Source of the DNA: an uncultured Clostridium sp.
Lineage (GTDB): Bacteria > Bacillota > Clostridia > TANB77 > CAG-508
Length of the DNA: 64,000 nt
Direction: 5' to 3'
Assembly: GCA_900554565.1 (NCBI GenBank)
Contig: USHX01000002.1
Location: 26,097-90,096 of the forward strand
Shown here: one piece after another, positions 47,114 through 55,678 of the stretch
Layout: every line of letters starts with the position of its first letter
Position numbering within the stretch: position 1 is the first letter of the stretch
Made by a program: the position numbers and the translations under genes
Notes under the pieces: generated by a model
Told to the model about the DNA's origin: nothing
The model's database searches: none
The model's input: only the letters and a program-made list of their open reading frames with translations

Positions 47114-47986
47114 ATGTATGATATAGTAATAATTGGTGCAGGACCGGCTGGGATAACAGCAAGTTTATATGCCAAAAGAACAAACCTATCAATTTTAGTA
47201 TTATATAAAGATGAATCAGCACTAGAAAAAGCCGAAAAAATAGAAAACTATTATGGATTTGAAAATGGAATAACTGGGCAAGAATTATACAAAAATGGAA
47301 TAAAGCAAGCCCAGAATTTGGGGATAGATGTAAAACAAGAAGAGGTTGTAAAAATTGATTACGAAAAAGATGAGTATAAAATAATTACAACTAAGGAAGA
47401 ATATAAATCAAAAGCTCTAATTTTAGCAACTGGAAATAAGAAAAATGCACCAAAAATAAAAGGAATAAAAGAGTTTGAAGGAAAAGGAATTAGCTATTGT
47501 GCTATATGTGATGGCTTTTTTTATAGAAACAAAGATGTGGCAGTTTTAGGAAGCGGAGATTACGCAATATCTGAAACAAATGAATTAATAAATATTGCAA
47601 AAAAAGTAACAATTTTAACAAATGAAAAGCAGGCTCCAAATGTTAGAGCAGAAAATGTAAAAATAAATACTAGAAAAATAAAAGAAATAGATGGAGAAAA
47701 CAGAGTACAAAAAGTAGTATTTGAAGATGGGACAAGCTTAATTACAGATGGGATATTTGTGGCAGAAGGAGTTGCAGGAAGCTCAGAGTTTGCTAAAAAA
47801 TTAGGAATTATGACTAAAAAAGATAAAATAGTTGTAAATGGAAATATGGAAACAAATATAAAAGGGCTATATGCTTGCGGTGATTGTACAGGAGAATTGC
47901 TTCAAATTTCGAAATCAATTTATGAAGGAACAATAGCTGGTTTGCAATCAGCAAAATATGTAAAAAATTTAAAGGGGGAAGAATAA
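47114..47986 (+). CDS. trxB: Thioredoxin reductase
   Basis: TrxB transfers electrons from NADPH (or reduced ferredoxin in some Clostridia) to thioredoxin through FAD and a Cys pair. The FAD motif GAGPAG is at about residues 8-13, the redox pair is CAICDG at about 135-140 (CATCDG in most), and the second dinucleotide motif GSGDYA follows; GLYACGDC closes it. Length 290 residues is a little short of the usual 305-315. I start it at ATG 47114, behind GAAGGTGA; an upstream ATG lacks a site. trxA starts at the stop codon of trxB (TAATG). Confidence 0.92.
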   Translation: MYDIVIIGAGPAGITASLYAKRTNLSILVLYKDESALEKAEKIENYYGFENGITGQELYKNGIKQAQNLGIDVKQEEVVKIDYEKDEYKIITTKEEYKSKALILATGNKKNAPKIKGIKEFEGKGISYCAICDGFFYRNKDVAVLGSGDYAISETNELINIAKKVTILTNEKQAPNVRAENVKINTRKIKEIDGENRVQKVVFEDGTSLITDGIFVAEGVAGSSEFAKKLGIMTKKDKIVVNGNMETNIKGLYACGDCTGELLQISKSIYEGTIAGLQSAKYVKNLKGEE

Positions 47987-48306
47987 TGAGTGTATTAAAA
48001 ATAACAAGTGAAAATTACGAAAGTGAAGTATTAAAATCAGAAAAACCAGTGGTAATTGATTTTTATGCAGATTGGTGTGGACCATGTAAAAGGATGTCAC
48101 CAATAATTGATGAAATAGCAGAAGAAATGCAAGAAAGCATAAAAGTTGGAAAAGTAAATGTAGATGAAAATCAAGAATTAGCAATGGAATATGGAATTAT
48201 GAGTATTCCTACAATTGTTATAATAAAAAATGGAAAAGCAGAAAAAACAATTGTAGGTTTACGCGATAAAGAAGAAATAAAAAGAAATTGCCTAGCTATT
48301 TTATAG
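47986..48306 (+). CDS. trxA: Thioredoxin
   Basis: A standard thioredoxin of 106 residues with the active site WCGPCK at about residues 31-36, preceded by VIDFYADW, and cis-Pro in SIPTIVIIKNG. It is reduced by the adjacent TrxB. The overlap TAATG with trxB implies coupled translation. Its 3' end overlaps the convergent RluA-type gene by 11 bp. Confidence 0.96.
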   Translation: MSVLKITSENYESEVLKSEKPVVIDFYADWCGPCKRMSPIIDEIAEEMQESIKVGKVNVDENQELAMEYGIMSIPTIVIIKNGKAEKTIVGLRDKEEIKRNCLAIL

Positions 48307-49168
48307 GCAATTTCCAATCTGATACAAATTCTAATTTTTCTAGAGTAATTGGATGAATACAAGAAATTTTATAACTATGTAGAGCTTGTCTATCTACAAG
48401 ATTAGAAGCACTACCATATAATGTATCACCTAAAATAGGGTGACCAATAGAAGCCATATGAACACGGATTTGATGTGTTCTGCCGGTTTTTAATTTACAT
48501 TTTACGAAACTATAATTTTTAAAGTTTCGTAATACTTCATAATGTGTTATGGCTGTGACTCCAGAACTTGAGACACATCTTTCAATAATGCTTCCAGATT
48601 TTCTGGCAATAGGCAAATTAATTGTACCTGATAAATTATTTGAATCAAAAGAATTTTCTACTAAACATAAATATTCTTTCTTAAAAATATTATTTTCCAT
48701 TTGTTTTATAAATTCTTCTTGAATATATTCACATTTGGCAAAAATTACAATACCGGAAGTATCAATGTCAAGCCTGTTTACAGGTCTTATTTTTTTCTTT
48801 AACCCAATTTTATCAAAATATGCGCGAATACCATTAGATAAAGAAGTCTCAAAATGCATTCTAGAAGGGTGAATAGCCATATGCGCTGGTTTGTCTACAA
48901 CTAGTAGCCATTCATCTTCAAATAAAATATTTAAATCTATTTTGTTTGGAACAACATTTGAATTATCTTCTTCATATCCTAAATCAATAGTTATTATGTC
49001 AGATGTAGCTGCAGTGTTTCTTGTATCAGCTATATTACCATTTATAAATACTTTTTTGTTCTTTATAAGTTTTAACTTTAAGCGTGTCGAAAAATGAAAT
49101 TTAGAAGCTAAAATTTCATTTATTGTGTGATTATTAAATTCATTTTCTACTATATATTTTAGTTCCAT
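48296..49168 (-). CDS. RluA-family pseudouridine synthase
   Basis: This enzyme converts uridine to pseudouridine in rRNA or tRNA. An S4-like N-terminal domain (about residues 12-75, INEILASKFHFSTRLKLKLI, KVFINGNI) precedes the catalytic domain with the RPVNRLDIDTSGIVIFAK motif containing the catalytic Asp, and TGRTHQIRVHMASIGHPILGD (split motif). Which RluA/C/D position it modifies cannot be told. I start it at ATG 49168 with AAAGGA 7 nt upstream; the longer frame begins at a TTG. Length 290 residues. Confidence 0.9.
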   Translation of the reverse strand: MELKYIVENEFNNHTINEILASKFHFSTRLKLKLIKNKKVFINGNIADTRNTAATSDIITIDLGYEEDNSNVVPNKIDLNILFEDEWLLVVDKPAHMAIHPSRMHFETSLSNGIRAYFDKIGLKKKIRPVNRLDIDTSGIVIFAKCEYIQEEFIKQMENNIFKKEYLCLVENSFDSNNLSGTINLPIARKSGSIIERCVSSSGVTAITHYEVLRNFKNYSFVKCKLKTGRTHQIRVHMASIGHPILGDTLYGSASNLVDRQALHSYKISCIHPITLEKLEFVSDWKLPIK

Positions 49169-49353
49169 TATTAGTTCCTTTCTCAATATTTTTATTATAA
49201 CATTTTATTGCACATTTTACAAAAAATGGGGCATAAAATAAACGGTTTTTGGAAACATTATAGTGGAAGAAAATTCGTGTACAAACTTTTGGCATAAATA
49301 TAAAATATACTAAAAGTAAGAGAAAAAGTAGAAAATATGAGGAGAGATTTTAA

Positions 49354-50475
49354 ATGTTTAAAACGAAAGAGAAAAGTGGAATTACATTAATAGCACTAGT
49401 TATAACAATTATAGTATTACTAATTTTAGCAGGTGTTTCAATAGCGATGTTAACAGGAAATAATGGAATTTTAATACAGGCAAAATTAGCAAAAGAAAAT
49501 ACAGCAGCAGCTAAAGAGGACGAAGAAAATAAATTAGCAAATAATAATAATTATATAAATGAACAACTAGGAAATGCAGTACCTGGAAAAGTAGTAACAG
49601 AAACTAAAAAAGATAATTATGTGGATAGTAAAGGAGATAAAGTTACAGTACCAGCTGGTTTTACAGTATCAAAAATAGAAGAAGAACAAAAAGTTCTAGA
49701 GGGACTAGTAATTTATGATATACCAGAATCAGAAATAGCAAATGTGGATTGGACAACCAAAAATGAAGATGGAACATATAAAGTTCAAACTTTGTATAAT
49801 CAATTTGTGTGGATTCCAGTAGTTAATGAAGAAGCGTATCAAAGAGACCTTAGTTATCCAGATACTTATGGAGGATATTTAGATACAACTGTTACAGATA
49901 TAGGATATCTACCAAATGAGATTCAACCAACACCTGATAATGCAATTGGTAATGAAACATCAGAAAGAAAAGCAGCATTAAAATATAATGGGTTCTATGT
50001 GGCAAGATATGAAGCTGGAAATGAAAATTCAAGTGTTGTAAGTAAACAAAATGTGTCAGCATATACTAATAAGACACAATCAGAATTAAAAGAAATAGGC
50101 AAGAATATGTATGATAATACAAATGTAAAAAGTGCAATGTGTTCAGGAATACAATGGGATACAATAATGAAATTTGTAAATGGAAAACAAGATGTAAGTG
50201 GTAATATTTATAATGTAAGAACAGTTGAACCTAATAGACATATTGAAGAAAAAACTGAAACAGGTAAAAATGAAGAAGACAAAATACAAAATATATATGA
50301 CTTAGAGGGAAATTGCTACGAATATGTAACAGAAAAAAATGGTTCAGATTATCCATTTGTTTTTCGTGGTGGAAATTATAGAAATAATGAATATAACAAA
50401 GCAAGTTTGAGGGGAAGTAGTTATGGAGAAGAGTACAGTGATATAACATTTAGACCAGTATTATATATAATGTAA
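49354..50475 (+). CDS. Prepilin-like FGE/C-type-lectin-like surface protein (paralogue B)
   Basis: The N-terminus (KSGITLIALVITIIVLLILAG) is prepilin-like with the cleavable Gly and no Glu5. A linker (about residues 30-70, KLAKENTAAAKEDEENK) leads to the FGE-like domain: FVWIPV, YNGFYVARYEAGNE, CSGIQWDTIMKF, IYDLEGNCYEY, FRGGNY and the closing TFRPVLYIM. The 373-residue protein is closest to paralogue A at 13.2 kb (both have IYDIP and VDWTTKNEDG). Its C-terminal codons are AT-rich, so it does not look recently mutagenised. GAGGAG precedes the ATG. It is first of four tandem paralogues. Confidence 0.75.
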   Translation: MFKTKEKSGITLIALVITIIVLLILAGVSIAMLTGNNGILIQAKLAKENTAAAKEDEENKLANNNNYINEQLGNAVPGKVVTETKKDNYVDSKGDKVTVPAGFTVSKIEEEQKVLEGLVIYDIPESEIANVDWTTKNEDGTYKVQTLYNQFVWIPVVNEEAYQRDLSYPDTYGGYLDTTVTDIGYLPNEIQPTPDNAIGNETSERKAALKYNGFYVARYEAGNENSSVVSKQNVSAYTNKTQSELKEIGKNMYDNTNVKSAMCSGIQWDTIMKFVNGKQDVSGNIYNVRTVEPNRHIEEKTETGKNEEDKIQNIYDLEGNCYEYVTEKNGSDYPFVFRGGNYRNNEYNKASLRGSSYGEEYSDITFRPVLYIM

Positions 50476-50505
50476 ATCTAAATAAAACATAAGAGGAGTA
50501 AAAGA

Positions 50506-51750
50506 GTGATAAAGATGGAAAAAATAAAACAAACTAAAGCTATTACACTAATAGCTTTAGTTATAACAATTATAATTTTATTAATTCTAGCTGGTGTCTC
50601 AATAGCAATGCTAACAGGAAATAATGGAATTTTAACACAGGCAAAGTTAGCAAAAGAAAATACAGCAGCAGCTGAAAAAAAGGAAAAACAAGAATTAGAA
50701 GAATTAAATAGTTACATGAATGAAAAAACGATAAAAGACAACTATACTGACGTAAATGGGGATAAAGCCACAATTCCAGATGGATTTACAATAGAAGAAA
50801 CTGAAAACACAATTAAAAATGGTTTAGTAGTACATGGGCCAGATAAAGCAAATGGAGATAATGGAAGTGAATTTGTATGGATACCGGTATCAGATATAAA
50901 TTTAATGGCACAATGTTCAACTGCTGGAGGAAACTGTAATATACAATTAGAAAATGGAATATTAAAATGTAAGACTCATAATAATAAAGAAATAGTTGGC
51001 AAATTATATTCTGTAAGTACTGGAAATAACTATATAGAGGATAATGCAAATAGTGGATATAACATAAATAGTGGATTAAGAGAACCTGCAATGGTAACAG
51101 GAAATGATGAAGGAACAGGTGCAGATTATGATAATAATTCAGCTTATAATGATAAATTATTTACAAACGAAAGCATGAAAGCAGATTATAAAAAAATGGC
51201 AACAAGTGTAGCAAAATATGGTGGATTTTATGTAGGAAGATATGAAACAAGTTTAAGTAATTCAAACTCAACAGAAGCAAAAGATGGAAATGCACAATCA
51301 AAATCAGGTGTAATACCAACATCAGCCAACAACAGTGCAACTTATAGATGGTATGGTCTATACCAAGCACAAAAAACATATGCAGATGGAAATAGTTCAG
51401 TAGAAAGTAGCATGATATGGGGAAGTCAATATGATGCAATAATTAATTGGGTAAAAAATGGCAATAATGAAACAGAAAAAGCTAAATTAACCAATCAAAT
51501 GCTTGGAAATAATTCAAGCAATAGTGTTACTACAACTGGAAATGTAGCTTATAAAGAAGATAGTATAAATAACATTAGAGATTTGGGTGGAAATTTATTT
51601 GAATGGACTCTAGAAGCTTATGAAAATAGTAAAAGAACTTATCGTGGTGGTAGTTCAAATTATAACTTTTCTCCTAGTTGTCGTTATAGTATAAATTCAG
51701 CTTATACAGATGGTGACTACGGCAGTAGGTTAACACTTTATATAAAATAA
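50506..51750 (+). CDS. Prepilin-like FGE/C-type-lectin-like surface protein (paralogue C)
   Basis: The N-terminal helix (AITLIALVITIIILLILAGV) lacks the cleavable Gly just before ITLIAL (Ala instead), so processing may differ. The FGE-like domain has EFVWIPVSDIN, a Cys pair region (QCSTAGGNCN, LKCKTH), KYGGFYVGRYETS, SSMIWGSQYD, IRDLGGNLFEW and TYRGGSSN with a final SRLTLYIK. It resembles paralogue E along its whole length. GTG start at 50506 is supported by GAGGAG 7 nt upstream. Several C-terminal codons are NNY (AGT, AAT, TAT, AAC, TTT, TCT, CCT), a possible old VR. Confidence 0.72.
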   Translation: MIKMEKIKQTKAITLIALVITIIILLILAGVSIAMLTGNNGILTQAKLAKENTAAAEKKEKQELEELNSYMNEKTIKDNYTDVNGDKATIPDGFTIEETENTIKNGLVVHGPDKANGDNGSEFVWIPVSDINLMAQCSTAGGNCNIQLENGILKCKTHNNKEIVGKLYSVSTGNNYIEDNANSGYNINSGLREPAMVTGNDEGTGADYDNNSAYNDKLFTNESMKADYKKMATSVAKYGGFYVGRYETSLSNSNSTEAKDGNAQSKSGVIPTSANNSATYRWYGLYQAQKTYADGNSSVESSMIWGSQYDAIINWVKNGNNETEKAKLTNQMLGNNSSNSVTTTGNVAYKEDSINNIRDLGGNLFEWTLEAYENSKRTYRGGSSNYNFSPSCRYSINSAYTDGDYGSRLTLYIK

Positions 51751-51781
51751 ATAGTAAATCAACAAAAGAAAGGACAAACTT

Positions 51782-53534
51782 TTGAAAATGAAGAATAAGG
51801 AAAATAAAAAGGAAGAAGCCATTACATTAATTGCATTAGTAATTACAATAATAATTTTATTAATCTTAGCAGGTGTTTCAATAGCAATGCTAACGGGAAA
51901 TAATGGTATTCTAATACAATCAAAACTTGCAAAAGAAAATACGACAAAAGCAGCACAAAAAGAAAATGAAGATTTAATAGAACTAGAAATGATAGCCAAT
52001 AATAGCATAGCAAATATTCCAAATTTAAAAGAAGGAATGATACCAGTAAAATGGGATACTTCTAGAAATACATGGGTAGTAGCAGACAAAAACAATACAG
52101 GAAATGACTGGTATGACTACTCTACAAGTAGTAAAAAATGGGCAAATGTAGTAACAGTAAAAGAAAATTGCAGTGATGGAAAAACAAGAATAGACTATTT
52201 AAGTGCAGGAGTAGGAACAGCAATATCAGAAGATGATATAACAACAATGTTTGTATGGATACCACGTTACAGTTACTATGTAAAAAGCGGATATCATGAA
52301 AATGCAAATGGAACAGGAAAATTTGCAATAAAATTCTTAGTAGGAACATCAGATAGAATTGTAGATGCGCCAGAAGGACAAGAAAAAGCAATAAGAACAA
52401 GTGATACAAACGGAGAAACAAATGGAGGAAAATATGTAGTTCACCCAGCATTCACAGCAGATACAGACTTAGGTGGAACAGGTAGTGAACTATCTGGAAT
52501 ATGGGTAGGAAAATTTGAATCAAGTAATGTTGAGTCACCCAAAAATAATGAAGGAATCACTAAAAATAGTAGTAAAAATATGAAATTAGGTCAGGGAGAT
52601 AATAAAAAAATAACAATAAGACCAAATGTGACAAGCTGGAGAATGATTAATGTAGTTGATATGTTTAATATATCGAAAAATATGTCAAGTGATACGGGAA
52701 AATTATATGGATTTAATAGTTCAGAAACAACAACGACGATGATGCAAAATAGTCAATGGGGAGCAGTAGCATATTTAGCACAAAGCGAATATGGAAACAT
52801 GCAGAAATCAGATGATAGTGAGTCTGGAATATGGAATAATTCATATAATGAAGGCTTTATAGATGAAAATGTGAATGAATCTACAATTTGGAATTATTCT
52901 ACAACAATGACAGGAATGTCAAGCATGAGTAGAGATGTAGGGTCAAGTTATTACTCGAAATTAATAGAAGGAAGTAAAAAAGATAATGGTGATAGTATAG
53001 AAATATCATATGTAATGGTAAAAAAAGAAACAACAACTGAAAGTAATTATACAACAATAGAAGGTGAAAAATTCCGCAGAACCTACTATAGATATTACAC
53101 AGAAAATGGTCAAAAAGCTAGTACTACAAGAAATATATATGGAATATATGATATGTCGGGTGGCGCATGGGAAAATGTAGCTAATTGCTTGAAAAAAGAA
53201 GAGACGGATTATTATATATCTGGTTTTCTAAAATTAGATAAAAAAGATCAAACAATGTATGAACAAGTAACAGTAGGAAATAGTTCAGAGGATAGAATAA
53301 AAAATTATAATAAAAATGAGAACAAGTATGGAGATGCATTGTGGGAAACATCAAATAGTGGAAATGAAATTTGTAGTTGGAATTCAGATAATTCGTTTTT
53401 TCCATGTTATGATAACCCGTTTTTTATACGTGGAAGTGATTTTGATAATGTAAGTAATGCTGGAATATTTAGTTTCAATAGTAGATATGGTAGCCGGAAA
53501 TAGTAACTATTCATTTCGTGTTGTTTTATTTTAA
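51782..53534 (+). CDS. Prepilin-like FGE/C-type-lectin-like surface protein (paralogue D), +1 CGGA shift at its end
   Basis: The largest paralogue. N-terminus: EAITLIALVITIIILLILAGV, again with Ala before ITLIAL. The middle is unlike the others until FVWIPRYSYYV, HPAFTA, GIWVGKFESS, NSQWGAVAYL and YGIYDMSGGAWENVAN. The zero frame ends at TAG 53501-53503, two codons after CGG at 53495-53497, leaving the lectin fold without its last strand. Skipping the C gives YGSGNSNYSFRVVLF and a stop at 53532-53534; FRVVLF matches the FRPVLY ending of paralogues A and B. The start may be TTG 51782 (AAAGAAAGG 8 nt upstream) or ATG 51788. Confidence 0.7.
53495..53498 (+). other. CGGA +1 frameshift site in paralogue D
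   Basis: Zero frame reads GGT AGC CGG AAA TAG; the +1 frame reads AGC, skip C, GGA AAT AGT AAC TAT, restoring the terminal strand FRVVLF. Confidence 0.7.
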
Positions 53535-53549
53535 TAGGAGGATAATATA

Positions 53550-54812
53550 GTGAAATTAGTAAAAGGGAAAAAAGGAATTACGCTAATAGCATTAGTAATT
53601 ACAATAATAATTTTATTAATCTTAGCAGGTGTTTCAATAGCAATGCTAACAGGTAATAATGGTATTTTAAAACAAGCAAAATCGGCGAAAGAAAATACAC
53701 AATTAGCTAAAGAAGATGAAGAAAATAAATTAGCAAATAACAATGGATATATAAATGAACAAATAGGTAATGCTGTACCAGGAAAGGTTGTAATAGAAAC
53801 TAAAAAAGATAATTATGTAGATAGTAATGGAGATAAAGCAACAATACCAGCAGATTTTATGGTAGATGAGACTGAAAATACAATTTCAAAAGGATTAGTA
53901 GTACATGGACCAGATAAAGTAAATGGAGATAATGGAAGTGAATTCGTTTGGGTGCCAGTATCAGACATAAATTTAATGTCACAATGTTCGACTGTTGGCG
54001 GAAATTGTAATTTACAATTAGAAAATGGAATATTAAAATGTAAAACTCATGATGATAATGAAGAAATAGTTGGAAAACTATATTCTACAGTTATGAAAAA
54101 CAATTATATTGATGACACTGCAAATACAGACTATAATTCTTGGAATAGTTTAAAAGAACCTGTATACTTAGAAGACCAAACATATGGTGATGCATCATCA
54201 GAAAATAATACGATAGGACTTACAGAAAAGTATTTGAAAAATGAATATAAAGCAATGGCAACAAGTGTTGCTAAATATGGTGGATTTTATGTAGGAAGAT
54301 ATGAAACAAGCTTAAGTAATGCTACTTCAAGTGAAGCTAAAGATGGTAAAGCACAATCAAAACAAGGTGTAATACCTACAGCTGCTAATAATGAGGCAAC
54401 ATATAAATGGTATGGTTTATATCAAGTACAAAATAAAACATATGAAACTGAAAAAAATTCAGTAGAAAGCAGTATGATATGGGGAAGTCAATATGATGCA
54501 ATATTAAATTGGGCGAAAAACGGAAAAAACGAAACAGCAAAAGAGAGAATAGTAAAGTCATCTTTAGGAAACAATTCAAGCCAAAATGTAACAGTTACAG
54601 GAAGTAACGCATATGCTAACGATAATATAAATAACATAAGAGATTTAGGTGGTAACTTATTTGAATGGACTTTAGAAGGTTATTATGGAAATCATAGGAT
54701 ACTTAGAGGTGGTAATTTTGAAAATGGCAGTACACCTAGTTATAGGGATGGAAATTACCCTGGTGCTAGAGCAAATTGGAGTGGAAGTAGATTAGCTTTA
54801 TATATAATATAA
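53550..54812 (+). CDS. Prepilin-like FGE/C-type-lectin-like surface protein (paralogue E)
   Basis: The N-terminus KKGITLIALVITIIILLILAG has the prepilin Gly. The linker (NAVPGKVVIETKKDNYVDS) resembles that of paralogue B while the FGE-like domain (LVVHGPDK, EFVWVPVSDIN, YGGFYVGRYETS, IWGSQYDAIL, IRDLGGNLFEW, LRGGNFENG) resembles paralogue C, so it looks like a mosaic of the two. It ends GSRLALYII. 420 residues. GTG start at 53550 with AGGAGG 8 nt upstream. The cluster is all co-oriented with short gaps (30-46 bp), consistent with one transcript. Confidence 0.72.
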   Translation: MKLVKGKKGITLIALVITIIILLILAGVSIAMLTGNNGILKQAKSAKENTQLAKEDEENKLANNNGYINEQIGNAVPGKVVIETKKDNYVDSNGDKATIPADFMVDETENTISKGLVVHGPDKVNGDNGSEFVWVPVSDINLMSQCSTVGGNCNLQLENGILKCKTHDDNEEIVGKLYSTVMKNNYIDDTANTDYNSWNSLKEPVYLEDQTYGDASSENNTIGLTEKYLKNEYKAMATSVAKYGGFYVGRYETSLSNATSSEAKDGKAQSKQGVIPTAANNEATYKWYGLYQVQNKTYETEKNSVESSMIWGSQYDAILNWAKNGKNETAKERIVKSSLGNNSSQNVTVTGSNAYANDNINNIRDLGGNLFEWTLEGYYGNHRILRGGNFENGSTPSYRDGNYPGARANWSGSRLALYII

Positions 54813-54825
54813 AATTGCTTAATAA

Positions 54826-55098
54826 AAAAATTATTATTTAGCATTATTTGGATATAGAATAGATGGTAAGATAGAAAATGCTTATAATGTTGGAAAAATA
54901 GTTTTCAATTGTACAGATTCACAGATAAAGCTGGGAGGACTTGTAGGATATCATGGAGGAGATATAGAAAATAGCTATAACATAGGAAAAGTAGAATGCA
55001 CCAAAGATTTTATAAATGGTAATTTAGTAAATAAACTGAATAAAACAGAACATACTTGGAAACAGGGAAAATCATATCCAATACTTGATTGGGAATAA
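54826..55098 (+). pseudogene. Remnant of a GLUG-repeat surface protein
   Basis: This frame is open without any start codon from 54826 to TAA 55096-55098. It encodes IENAYNVGKIVF, then GGLVGYHGGDIENSYNIGKV, two GLUG-type repeats, and ends SYPILDWE, a typical end for such proteins. No 5' part or ribosome site is present, so it is the 3' remnant of a deleted gene directly after paralogue E. It shows that the locus gains and loses surface genes. Confidence 0.65.
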
Positions 55099-55243
55099 AT
55101 GCTAATTATATTTGAATATTATGTAAAATTGTGGTAAAATATAAATGTAGTATTAATGTATATATGTTAGTGAAAATTTCATTAACAGTTTACAAAATAC
55201 TAAAAGAGTTTAAAATTATTTACATACAAAGGAGAAAATAGAA

Positions 55244-55678
55244 ATGAAGAAAATAAAATATTTTTTAGACAAAGTACCAGAAGAGTATTATTGTCCATAC
55301 TGTAATGAGTATCACAGTATTAGTGAAACTAGTAAGCCACTAAGAGAATTAAACTTATCTCAAAGATGTTTAAAATATCCGGAAGAACGGATAGAAACAA
55401 AAGTAGAATGTTTTTCAATGTATGGTAAAAGCAGAATTGATATATCTGTAAAAGAGATTGAAAATGAAAAAACAACGGCCAATAAAGCAATGAGAATGAC
55501 AATTAAAGGGTTAGAGAAAGAAGTGAAAATAAAAGAAACTTCAGAGAAAATCTATTTAGAAATGGATTTTTGTTTCCCAGAAGAGGCGGAACAGGACAAG
55601 ATTGGGTTTGGATTCCAAAAAAATAAATTTCAAAAAGTGATGTATAAAATTGCTTATATGTTAGGGCAAATTATATGA
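55244..55678 (+). CDS. Zinc-ribbon-like protein of unknown function (first of a pair)
   Basis: I do not recognise the family. The 144-residue protein has YYCPYCNEYHSI near residue 16, a one-knuckle Cys motif, and a later CLKYPEERIETKVECFS segment. The next gene has the same layout (LCPICGSYHDV, CPNFPEISAEYEVESF), so the two are paralogues. That alignment shows that the in-frame CGG here (GAA CGG ATA, R in EERIE) is decoded normally although it is followed by A. AAAGGAG precedes the ATG. The stop overlaps the next start (ATGA). Confidence 0.65.
   Translation: MKKIKYFLDKVPEEYYCPYCNEYHSISETSKPLRELNLSQRCLKYPEERIETKVECFSMYGKSRIDISVKEIENEKTTANKAMRMTIKGLEKEVKIKETSEKIYLEMDFCFPEEAEQDKIGFGFQKNKFQKVMYKIAYMLGQII

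Noticed and set aside
4026..53498. CGG reassigned to another amino acid
   Set aside because: A reassigned sense codon would not change the reading frame; all eight sites need a one-base skip, and four other CGG codons fit Arg in frame.
3507..53534. Calling the split genes (yicC, priA, uvrA, hisS, murT, DUF4130, paralogue D) pseudogenes
   Set aside because: Each has one kind of event only, no further stops or decay downstream, normal joined length, and several are essential or housekeeping genes.
49354..54812. Repeated 5' segments of the surface genes as a CRISPR or direct-repeat array
   Set aside because: The repeats are coding sequence of paralogous genes, over 1 kb apart, without spacers.
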